The position numbers and the translations under genes were made by a program. This document shows, piece by piece, positions 1-6,188 of a stretch of 10,617 nucleotides of DNA; position 1 is the first letter of the stretch, and every line of letters begins with the position of its first letter. The notes beneath the pieces were generated by a model. It did no database searches, was not told where the DNA came from, and worked only from the letters and a program-made list of their open reading frames with translations. The DNA is from Acetobacteraceae bacterium (GTDB lineage Bacteria > Pseudomonadota > Alphaproteobacteria > Acetobacterales > Acetobacteraceae): NCBI GenBank assembly GCA_027323595.1, contig DAHWBL010000408.1, forward strand, positions 1 through 10,617, in the 5' to 3' direction.

Positions 1-1743
1 CACCGGCACCGCCAGCACCACCGGCAGCGCGGCGGCGATGGCGCGGCGGACCAGCACGCCCTCCTGGCGGATGCGGCCATCCAGCAGGGTGAGGCTGTCA
101 TCGAGGATGCGGTCGATGTCGATCGCGGTGGCGGCGCCGCGATCGGCCCGGCCGAACACGCGAATATGATCGATCACCGTGGCGATCCGGTGCGCCTGTG
201 CCTGGATCAGCGCGAATTTGGCCTGCGCGCGGGTGATCTCCGCCGGGGTCGCCCGCAGCGCATGGGCGCCGTTCTCGGCGGCGATGGCGATGGCGCCCAG
301 CGGCTGGTTCATCTCATGGGCGATGCCCGAGGCGACCTCGCCCAGCACCGCGAGCTTTTCCATCTGGCGCAGCCGCGCGCGGGTGTTGGTCTCGGCGGTG
401 ATGTCGGTGACGCAGCCGGCCACGAGCATCGCCCCGTCGCGGGCGCGCTCGAAACAGACCTCGGCATAGCGCACCACGCGCGGGTTGCCGTCGGCGTGGG
501 TGATGCGCACCTCGATGACGCCGCGGCCCTGGGCGCGCACCTGCCGGCGGAAGGCGGCGAACAGCTCGCGGCTGGCCGCGTCCATGGTCTGCATGAAGCG
601 CTCGGAGCTGGCGCGCAGTTCGTCCCAGGCGCCGCCGCTGATGGCGCCGGCGGTGCGGCTGAGATAGCGGCGGTGGCGGCTGCCGTCGGCGGCCAGGCGA
701 TCGACGAAAATGGTCGCCGGCACGACCGTCAGGATGCGGTCCAGCTCGGCATAGGCGGCGCGGTCGTCACGGCTGCGCAGCAGGCTCAGCACCAGGGCGG
801 CGAGCAGCACCGCGGGCACCGCCCCGCAGGCCAGCAGCAGGTCCAGCAGCGGGCCGGTCAGAATGGCGCGCGCATCATCGAGCGGCGCCACCACCACCAG
901 CCGCCAGCCCCGCGCCAGCCCGATCGGCGCGTAGGCGAGCAGCGCCCGGCGCCCGTCCAGCATCACCCCGTCCGGCGGCGGCGCGCGCGGATCGATGCTA
1001 CGCGCCCAGGCAGGGATCATCCGGCCGACGAAGGCGCCGCCATCGCGTGAGCGGGCGACGATGCGCTGGTCGGCATCGGCGATCGCGCCATAGGCGCCGG
1101 CGGCGAAATGCTGGCCGGCCAGCAGGGCCGACAATTCGGCCGGGTCGAGCAGGTAGTCGATGATCAGCCCCGGCCCTTGCCCGGCCGCCGACGGCCCAGG
1201 AACCGAGATGGCCAGCATCGTGCGGTGAAAGCGGCGGCTGGTGAACAGGCTGGACACCTCCGGCCCGCCGCTGGCCAGTAGGCGGGCATGCGCGGCCACG
1301 ACCGCGGGGTTGAGATCGCCGGTGCGCGCTGGTGGCGCAGCACCCGCGTCGTCCGGCGCGGCGGCGCGGGTGGTGAAGATCGGCGCCCCGCCATCGGCGC
1401 GGCTGAGCCCGATGATGCCCCCCAGGCTGGCGGCGACCGCGACCGCCTCGGGCAGCAATGCCCGCGGCCCGGCATCCGGCCCGGCGGCCGCTGCCGCCCC
1501 GGGGCGCAAGCTGGGCGACAGCGCGAGCACCTGCGCGGCGGTGCCATACAGCCGCAGCCGCGCATCGACGGCGAGCGCGGCGGCGGCGGCGGAATCGACC
1601 AGATGGGCCTGCAGGCCGGCGCGATAATCCAGCCAGCCACGCCAGGCGGCGAGCCCGCCGATGCCGCAGGACAGCGGCAGCGCCACCAGCAGCAGCAGCG
1701 CGAGCACCCGCGTCGGCCCACGCGCGGCGCCCGTCGCGGTCAT
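1..1743 (-). CDS. Sensor histidine kinase (Cache-like/PAS/HisKA), C-terminal part beyond window
   Basis: This is a membrane-bound two-component sensor kinase expected to autophosphorylate on His and pass phosphate to an unseen response regulator. The frame is open for 581 codons from the ATG at 1743 to base 1. TM1 is at about residues 12-34, followed by a ~260-residue periplasmic region whose end (GRRALLAYAPIGLARGWRL) resembles Cache-type sensors. TM2 is at about 298-322, a PAS-like domain at about 329-447, and the H-box reads GEVASGIAHEMNQPL with the phospho-acceptor at His476. The N, G1, F and G2 boxes lie off the left edge; by comparison with the paralog at 2453-4573, roughly 130-150 residues are missing. 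No ATG, GTG or TTG lies upstream in frame before a stop near 1854, so the start is secure, although the Shine-Dalgarno is only a G-rich stretch. Codons are extremely GC-rich. The ligand is unknown. Confidence 0.9.
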   Translation of the reverse strand, partial: MTATGAARGPTRVLALLLLVALPLSCGIGGLAAWRGWLDYRAGLQAHLVDSAAAAALAVDARLRLYGTAAQVLALSPSLRPGAAAAAGPDAGPRALLPEAVAVAASLGGIIGLSRADGGAPIFTTRAAAPDDAGAAPPARTGDLNPAVVAAHARLLASGGPEVSSLFTSRRFHRTMLAISVPGPSAAGQGPGLIIDYLLDPAELSALLAGQHFAAGAYGAIADADQRIVARSRDGGAFVGRMIPAWARSIDPRAPPPDGVMLDGRRALLAYAPIGLARGWRLVVVAPLDDARAILTGPLLDLLLACGAVPAVLLAALVLSLLRSRDDRAAYAELDRILTVVPATIFVDRLAADGSRHRRYLSRTAGAISGGAWDELRASSERFMQTMDAASRELFAAFRRQVRAQGRGVIEVRITHADGNPRVVRYAEVCFERARDGAMLVAGCVTDITAETNTRARLRQMEKLAVLGEVASGIAHEMNQPLGAIAIAAENGAHALRATPAEITRAQAKFALIQAQAHRIATVIDHIRVFGRADRGAATAIDIDRILDDSLTLLDGRIRQEGVLVRRAIAAALPVVLAVPV

Positions 1744-1749
1744 GCCCCC

Positions 1750-1779
1750 GGCCCCCGCGTCACCGGCCCCCGCGTCATT
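1750..1779. repeat. 15-bp tandem repeat, two copies
   Basis: The unit GGCCCCCGCGTCA plus two variable bases (CC, then TT) occurs at 1750-1764 and 1765-1779. It begins 7 bases upstream of the minus-strand kinase ATG, within its expected 5' leader. The copies differ only in the last two bases. This may be slippage in GC-rich DNA or a translation-control leader; nothing in the sequence decides. Confidence 0.8.
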
Positions 1780-1781
1780 GG

Positions 1782-1813
1782 CCCCGACGATCGCGCCCCC
1801 CGACGATCGCGCC
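1782..1813. repeat. 16-bp perfect tandem repeat, two copies
   Basis: CCCCGACGATCGCGCC occurs at 1782-1797 and again, identical, at 1798-1813, two bases beyond the preceding 15-bp repeat pair. Each unit contains the palindrome CGATCG. It lies 39-70 bases upstream of the minus-strand kinase start, where operator sites or a leader could sit. Confidence 0.85.
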
Positions 1814-2168
1814 GCGCGGTGACATCGGTGAAAAATATGCCGGTCATGCCTTCAAAAAACTCCGCGACCAAAAATCCGGCTGAGTGATGCATTGGCCTTT
1901 CTTATTCAACCGCCACGATGAATCTTTCACCAATATCGGCCGTGCGAGCATGAGATTTCAGCGCGCAACGTCATCGGCTGGTGAGCGCGTGGCGGCCAGC
2001 CCGCCCCAGGCGGCGGCACTCCGGATCAGCAGGCAAACCAGCAAGGCGGTGCGCACGGCGGCGGGCTCCGTCGAAAAAAGTTAGGCGCGCGGAGAACCAC
2101 GGCGCGGCGATGGCGGTCGCCAGGAATGACGGCAATAGACGAAAAATATGTGAAATCACGATCACTGC

Positions 2169-2184
2169 CTTTGCGCACGCAAAG
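2169..2184. promoter_or_regulatory. Perfect inverted repeat, possible operator
   Basis: CTTTGCG and CGCAAAG form 7-base perfect arms around a 2-base centre (CA). The site is between the divergent kinases, 14 bases upstream of the candidate promoter for the plus-strand kinase. The size and spacing fit a dimeric regulator site, which is inference only; no matching regulator gene is in the window. Confidence 0.4.
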
Positions 2185-2197
2185 CACCCGAGGGTAA

Positions 2198-2225
2198 TTG
2201 TTAAATGAGACATGAAATTTATGAT
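2198..2225 (+). promoter_or_regulatory. Candidate sigma-70-like promoter for plus-strand kinase
   Basis: TTGTTA (2198-2203, 4/6 match to TTGACA) is separated by 16 bases from TATGAT (2220-2225, 5/6 match to TATAAT). Transcription would begin near 2232, giving a leader of about 220 nt before the ATG at 2453. AT-rich DNA makes chance matches likely. Confidence 0.3.
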
Positions 2226-2286
2226 AGAATAATTTGGTCTCTGTTTGTTGTGGAATGCACGATACAAAACAGGACAATTCCCGGAA

Positions 2287-2322
2287 GAAATAATTTTTTG
2301 TTGATTATTTCGAGCTTTTTTT
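2287..2322 (+). terminator. AT-rich hairpin plus T run (terminator- or attenuator-like)
   Basis: GAAATAA (2287-2293) and TTATTTC (2305-2311) are perfect 7-base arms around an 11-base loop. They are followed by GAGC and seven T (2316-2322). The stem has a single G-C pair and would be weak. It lies between the candidate promoter (2198-2225) and the plus-strand kinase start, so it could act as a leader attenuator or end a ~90-nt transcript, or be chance in AT-rich DNA. Confidence 0.25.
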
Positions 2323-2452
2323 GAACCGTTCTTTCGTTGCAAATAACGTGCGAAAATATTTCTTGAACAATATGCATGAAATCAGGAAAGATTTTCCCAT
2401 CCGTGCGTTAACGTCCCGACAACCGCAGCACCCCAACCTTTGTCCGCATGCC

Positions 2453-4573
2453 ATGTTGACCGTCCCGCTCCGCGCGCCGTCTGCCGGATTGCCCCATCTC
2501 ACCCCCGCCCGCGACACGACGCGCCGGCGGCTGGTGGTTGGCATTCTGGTGTGGGGCGTGTTGCTGGCGGCGGCGACCGGGGCCGCGGCGGTGGCCTGGG
2601 AGTCCTGGAACCGTGCGCGCGCCGGCTACGAGGTGCGGCTGCGCGAAACCGCGCGCACCGCCGCGCTGACGCTGGACGCCCAGCTCTCCGCCTATGAGGC
2701 GGCGGCGCGGATGCTGGCCTATGCGCCGCAGCTCCAGCCCGGCGGCGACCCGGCCAGCCTGTATGCCCAGGCCCGCGCGGCCGGGCTGGCGATCGGCGGC
2801 TGGCTGGTGGTGATCGACATGACCGATCCGGCGCAGCCGCAGCTGCTCAACACCCGCGCCCGCCGGGTCGAGCATTCCCTGCCCGAGACGTTGGCGACCC
2901 GTGCCCGGCTGCTCCAAACCGGGCGGACCGCGGTGTCAAATCTGTTCACCCCGCCCGGTGCGGGCGTGCCGCACGTGATGCTGTCGGTGCCGGTGCCCGG
3001 GTCGATGCCGCCGCGAACCACCGTGGATTTCGTCGTCGAGGCATCGACGCTGGGACAGTTGCTGGCGCGCCAGCAACTGGAAAACGGCAGCTACGCGCTG
3101 CTCACCGACGGGCATCATAATGTGGTGGCGCGCTCGATCGGGCCGCCGGATGATGTCGGCCGGCACATCGACCGGCTCGACCAGATGGTGCTCGACGGAG
3201 ATGAGGGCACTGGTTCGGGCACCACCAGGGACGGCAAGCCGGCGCTGTTCGCCTGGCGGCGTCTGGCGATGGCGCCGGGATGGCTGGTGTCGGTGGTGGC
3301 GCCGGCCGATGCGGTGTCGGCGGTGGTGGGCGGGCCGCTGCGCGGGGTGCTGCTGGCCGGTGGCGGGCTGAGCACGGTGCTGCTGCTGGTGCTGGCGGCG
3401 ATGTGGCGCGGCCGCCAGCAAGACCGCGCCGCCTATGCCGATCTGGATCGCGTGCTGGCCAATGTGCCCGCGGCGATTTTCGTCGATCGGCTGCGCCCGG
3501 GCGGTCGCCGCGAGCGCCAGTTTCTCAGCCGCGGGGTCGCCCGGCTGGCCGGCTGGAGCTGGGACGAGCTGCGCGCCGCGCCCAACTCGGTCCTGCGGCT
3601 GATCGACCCGCAGGACCTGCCGGCCTACCGCGCCTATCGCCACACCGTGCTGGAGCGCGGGCAGGGCAGCGTGGAGGTGCGGCTGCGCGCGCGTGATGGC
3701 GGCTGGCGCACCCTGCGCAGCGAGGAAAGCTGCTTCGAACGCGGGCCCGACGGCAGCATGCTGGTCGCCGGCTGCGTCATCGATGTCACCGACGCGGCGG
3801 CGGCGAAGGCGCGGATGCACCAGATGGAAAAGCTCGCGCTGCTGGGCGAGGTGGCGACCGGCATCGCCCATGAGATCAACCAGCCGCTGAGCGCGATCGG
3901 CATGGCCGCCGAAAACGGCGCCCGCGCGCTCATCGCCGCGCCGCCGGGGCTGGCGCGCGCGGCGGAGAAATTCGATCTGATCCAGGTGCAGACACAACGG
4001 ATCAACGCGGTGATCACCCATATCCGCAGCTTCGGGCGCAGCGGCGGCGAGGTCGGGCCGATCGACGTGGCCCGCGTCATCGCCGACACCGCCAGCCTGC
4101 TGGCCGGCCGGCTGCGCCAGGACCGCGTGGTGCTCACCACCGATCTGGCCGAGGCGCTGCCGAAGGTAACCGGGGTAGCGGTGATGCTGGAGCAGGTGGT
4201 GATGAACCTGATGGTCAACGCCGCCGACGCCTACCGCGCGCACCCCGATCGCCAACCGCGACCGCTGGTGGTGCGCGCCGCGGTGGTGGATGGCGCGCTG
4301 CGGATCACCGTCATGGACCGGGCGGGCGGCATCCCCCCCGAGATGCTGGGGCGGATTTTCGATCCGTTCTTCACCACCAAGGCGGTCGGCGAAGGCACCG
4401 GCCTGGGGCTGTCGATCAGCCTGGCCACGATGGCCTCGATGGGCGGACGGAAGGACGCGGCCAACCACGACGTCGGCGCCCGCTTCGACATCACCCTGCC
4501 CCTGCCCCTGCCCACGCCCGCCGACCCCACGCCCGCACCCGCCGGTTGCCTGATGTCGCCAGGGCCGGTATGA
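2453..4573 (+). CDS. Sensor histidine kinase (Cache-like/PAS/HisKA/HATPase), complete
   Basis: This is an inner-membrane sensor kinase. Counting from the ATG at 2453 (706 aa): TM1 is at ~27-48, a periplasmic Cache-like region at ~49-295, TM2 at ~296-317 and a PAS domain at ~328-446. The H-box GEVATGIAHEINQPL carries His473; the N-box is NLMVNAADA (Asn589). The G1 box reads DRAGGIPPE with Ala at the first glycine position, the F-box is IFDPFFTTK and the G2 box GEGTGLGLSIS. A Pro/Ala-rich tail of about 25 residues follows the catalytic domain, partly encoded by CTGCCC repeats. The frame stays open upstream to a TTG at 2321 and an ATG at 2372. I prefer 2453 because the paralog's N-terminus aligns there and the upstream codons are AT-rich; no start has a good Shine-Dalgarno. 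No response regulator is adjacent, so the partner and ligand are unknown. Confidence 0.9.
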   Translation: MLTVPLRAPSAGLPHLTPARDTTRRRLVVGILVWGVLLAAATGAAAVAWESWNRARAGYEVRLRETARTAALTLDAQLSAYEAAARMLAYAPQLQPGGDPASLYAQARAAGLAIGGWLVVIDMTDPAQPQLLNTRARRVEHSLPETLATRARLLQTGRTAVSNLFTPPGAGVPHVMLSVPVPGSMPPRTTVDFVVEASTLGQLLARQQLENGSYALLTDGHHNVVARSIGPPDDVGRHIDRLDQMVLDGDEGTGSGTTRDGKPALFAWRRLAMAPGWLVSVVAPADAVSAVVGGPLRGVLLAGGGLSTVLLLVLAAMWRGRQQDRAAYADLDRVLANVPAAIFVDRLRPGGRRERQFLSRGVARLAGWSWDELRAAPNSVLRLIDPQDLPAYRAYRHTVLERGQGSVEVRLRARDGGWRTLRSEESCFERGPDGSMLVAGCVIDVTDAAAAKARMHQMEKLALLGEVATGIAHEINQPLSAIGMAAENGARALIAAPPGLARAAEKFDLIQVQTQRINAVITHIRSFGRSGGEVGPIDVARVIADTASLLAGRLRQDRVVLTTDLAEALPKVTGVAVMLEQVVMNLMVNAADAYRAHPDRQPRPLVVRAAVVDGALRITVMDRAGGIPPEMLGRIFDPFFTTKAVGEGTGLGLSISLATMASMGGRKDAANHDVGARFDITLPLPLPTPADPTPAPAGCLMSPGPV

Positions 4574-4574
4574 G
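4546..4574 (+). promoter_or_regulatory. Candidate promoter of tRNA-Thr inside the kinase 3' end
   Basis: TTGCCT (4546-4551) is separated by exactly 17 bases from TATGAG (4569-4574), each matching consensus at 4 of 6 bases. The -10 element overlaps the kinase TGA stop (4571-4573). Initiation near 4581 would give a ~20-base tRNA 5' leader. No other promoter-like sequence lies between the kinase and the tRNA, which are only 27 bases apart; read-through from the kinase is the alternative. Confidence 0.3.
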
Positions 4575-4600
4575 CCCTACACCAACCCGGCCAGCCCGGC

Positions 4601-4675
<75 letters not shown>

Positions 4676-4884
4676 GTCTTTCCAATCAGTTATGGTAAAA
4701 TAGAGCGGCCTCTGATGCCGCAACGCATGCTTGGGGCATCGCTGGGGCATCACAATTGACCCGATAGAACCGGACGGAACCGGACAACGAGCGGCGATGT
4801 CACGCCACCGCCGTTTCCCCCTCTTGGCGTTCCGATGGTGGAGTTTGACGCGAGCGGGTGTGCCCACCCGGCGGCAGGCGCAGA
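4676..4884. other. Gene-free tRNA 3' flank with short repeats
   Basis: No gene is supported here. Open frames on both strands show no known domain, and one minus-strand frame simply translates the tRNA backwards. The stretch holds the direct repeats at 4732-4785 and a small GCGGC/GCCGC hairpin (4705-4721) without a T run. Together with the IS remnant beside it, this reads as leftover DNA from an integrated element. Confidence 0.5.
4732..4785. repeat. Two pairs of 9-bp direct repeats beside the tRNA
   Basis: TGGGGCATC occurs at 4732-4740 and 4743-4751, and GAACCGGAC at 4767-4775 and 4777-4785. GATGCC at 4714-4719 is in addition the inverse of part of the first repeat. Closely spaced short direct repeats next to a tRNA 3' end resemble arm-type integrase or excisionase sites of tRNA-targeting elements. 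That role is inferred; no integrase gene is in the window. Confidence 0.45.
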
Positions 4885-4971
4885 TTGGCCACGATCGTCC
4901 CGGTCACGCACCATTCGCACCGCGCGCTCTCGCATCTCAGGAGAAAATTTGTCCGTCGTCGGACTTGTCAT
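4885..4971 (-). pseudogene. IS3-family transposase OrfA, N-terminal fragment
   Basis: From the ATG at 4971 the translation contains KFSPEMRERAVRMVRD, the typical beginning of IS3-family OrfA (HTH_Tnp_1, helix-turn-helix DNA binding). Only ~29 residues are recognisable. The frame continues to a stop at 4750 through sequence that does not look like OrfA, so the usual helix-turn-helix remainder and leucine zipper are lost. A normal OrfA is around 90-110 residues. The fragment cannot be active. Confidence 0.7.
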
Positions 4972-4972
4972 T

Positions 4973-4998
4973 GCTCCAACCCATTTTGGAGTTGGAGC
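4973..4998 (-). promoter_or_regulatory. Hairpin over the OrfA translation start
   Basis: GCTCCAAC and GTTGGAGC are perfect 8-base arms around a 10-base loop, inside the IS remnant just before the OrfA ATG. On the minus strand the arm nearer the ATG contains GGAG, two bases plus a start codon away. No T run follows, so it is not an intrinsic terminator. It could mask the ribosome site in read-through transcripts, as known for other insertion sequences. Confidence 0.45.
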
Positions 4999-5039
4999 CT
5001 CCGGCAAACCCGGGGCGGTTCAATCCAGAAAATTCTTTC

Positions 5040-6188
5040 TCAACCTTGCATGCCGCCAGCAACATCGATGGATATGTGAGTCACCTCATTTCCATCGCTC
5101 GTCTCGCGCCCAAGAAGACGTATCGCTTCGTCAATCCTGCAAAGTGGCAGGAAATGCGAGCACAGGGATTCAAGCTCCCCCGGCCGCCGCCGGCGGATGA
5201 TATCAATCGCAAGTTCAATCGATCGCCATCCAGCGCTCAGCACGCCGACAAGCTGAATTTCTTTGAACACGATCTTATCCGAAAACAAACCCTCGACCGC
5301 CCGCTTGCCCTTCAAGCCAGCAAGGACAATACGACCGCCGCGCCGGACCATGTCGATTGCGTCAACGATTGGCTGGGTTGAGCCTGCGGACACCTCAAGC
5401 ACGACATCCGCGAGTCTGTCCCCGGTCAACTCTCGCACGCAGTCGACAGGGTTTTCGGTGCTCACATCGATCGTTGCGGTGGCACCGAGCATCCGCGCGA
5501 GCGCCAGGCGCTGGGTATCCGCGCCAGTGCCGGTGACAATGATCGTTGTGGCACCCGCCGCTTTTGCCGCGACCACCGCCAGCAAGCCGCGTTGGCCGGG
5601 GCCCTCGATCACCACGGTCGAACCGATGCCAACGCCGCCAGCCTCGTATATCCAGCGCACCGCGTTCGACAGCGGGTTGAACAAACTTATGACTTCGCCA
5701 GGAATATCGCTTGGCAAGCGATGTACCATCGCACGCGGGTGCAGATACATATGCGACGCATAGCCGCCCCACAGACCTGGCTCAACCGAGGTGCCGGTGT
5801 AAAGCCCGTAGCCCATATCGCGCTCGCAGCGCGTATAGGCGCCCTGCACACATTGCGTGCAATGGCCGCACGGGATCACCGGCTCGATTGCGACACGATC
5901 ACCCTCCTTCACCTGCCACCGTCGCGCGGCATCCTTGCCGACCGCCTCGATCCAACCGATGACTTCGTGGCCGGGGATGATCGGCATGCCCCCGCCCCAA
6001 TCTCCGAGGTGGCCTTGCCATTGTTCGTAATCGGTGCCGCACAGACCGCACACCTCCACCCGCAACAGCCCCTCGTCGTCGCCGATCTGTGGTAACGGCA
6101 GTTCCCGAAACTCGAATGCGCGCGGTCTCGCCAGGACCGCGGCACGTGCATATCCCGCCCGGGGACGGGCCGCGGCGTGCGCATTCAT
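5040..6188 (-). CDS. Zinc-dependent MDR alcohol dehydrogenase
   Basis: This is a cytoplasmic NAD(P)-dependent oxidoreductase of the medium-chain dehydrogenase superfamily, 382 aa, a normal full length. The N-terminal catalytic domain carries CGLCGTD (Cys50, likely catalytic zinc) and PGHE (His74, Glu75). The structural-zinc lobe has Cys107, Cys110, Cys113 and Cys121 in C-x2-C-x2-C-x7-C. The Rossmann glycine motif is GPGQRG at 196-201. Where many family members have a further zinc ligand (Glu or Cys before Pro-Leu), this protein reads NPLSNA at 171-176. Its ATG overlaps the ligase stop by four bases (ATGA), so it is the last gene of the operon and translation is probably coupled. The likely job is oxidising or reducing an alcohol intermediate of the same pathway; the substrate is unknown. 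The IS remnant begins 17 bases past its stop and no intrinsic terminator is visible. Confidence 0.9.
   Translation of the reverse strand: MNAHAAARPRAGYARAAVLARPRAFEFRELPLPQIGDDEGLLRVEVCGLCGTDYEQWQGHLGDWGGGMPIIPGHEVIGWIEAVGKDAARRWQVKEGDRVAIEPVIPCGHCTQCVQGAYTRCERDMGYGLYTGTSVEPGLWGGYASHMYLHPRAMVHRLPSDIPGEVISLFNPLSNAVRWIYEAGGVGIGSTVVIEGPGQRGLLAVVAAKAAGATTIIVTGTGADTQRLALARMLGATATIDVSTENPVDCVRELTGDRLADVVLEVSAGSTQPIVDAIDMVRRGGRIVLAGLKGKRAVEGLFSDKIVFKEIQLVGVLSAGWRSIELAIDIIRRRRPGELESLCSHFLPLCRIDEAIRLLGRETSDGNEVTHISIDVAGGMQG

Larger units (their letters stand above)
1744..2452. other. Intergenic region between divergent kinases
   Basis: No gene in these ~700 bases looks real; the short open frames on both strands show no recognisable family. 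Bases 1744-2100 are GC-rich with short tandem repeats next to the minus-strand kinase. From about 2126 to 2410 the DNA turns AT-rich with A and T runs, unlike everything around it. It should carry the promoters of both kinases; candidate sites are listed separately. Confidence 0.6.
4885..5022 (-). mobile_element. Truncated IS3-family insertion sequence remnant
   Basis: Read on the minus strand, DNA from 5022 begins TGAACCGCCCCGGG, which looks like the terminal inverted repeat of IS3-family elements as I remember them. The OrfA start follows at 4971. Similarity to OrfA fades after about 29 codons, near 4885, and there is no OrfB, no second terminal repeat and no complete element. The remnant ends 17 bases from the dehydrogenase stop codon, so the insertion landed just behind that gene without cutting it. 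The exact inner boundary is uncertain. Confidence 0.65.

Noticed and set aside
166..1050. Open frame on the plus strand opposite the first kinase
   Set aside because: Antisense shadow of the 581-codon kinase frame, low-complexity Ala/Gly/His-rich translation.
1958..2056. Minus-strand 32-codon frame starting GTG with a signal-peptide-like hydrophobic stretch
   Set aside because: Too short, no ribosome site, no mature part beyond the hydrophobic segment; chance in GC-rich DNA is more likely.
2936..4468. 510-codon open frame on the minus strand opposite the second kinase
   Set aside because: It is the antisense of a very GC-rich gene, its translation is rich in His/Arg/Gln with no domain, and the plus strand carries every kinase motif.
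4705..4721. GCGGC/GCCGC hairpin as a tRNA terminator
   Set aside because: Stem of only five pairs and no T run on either side.
5028..5041. AGAAA/TTTCT inverted repeat as terminator of the catabolic operon
   Set aside because: Five mostly A-T pairs and no T run; cannot be distinguished from chance.
4731..5381. 216-codon plus-strand open frame after the tRNA, considered as an integrase start
   Set aside because: No tyrosine-recombinase motif; it runs antisense through the IS remnant and into the dehydrogenase.
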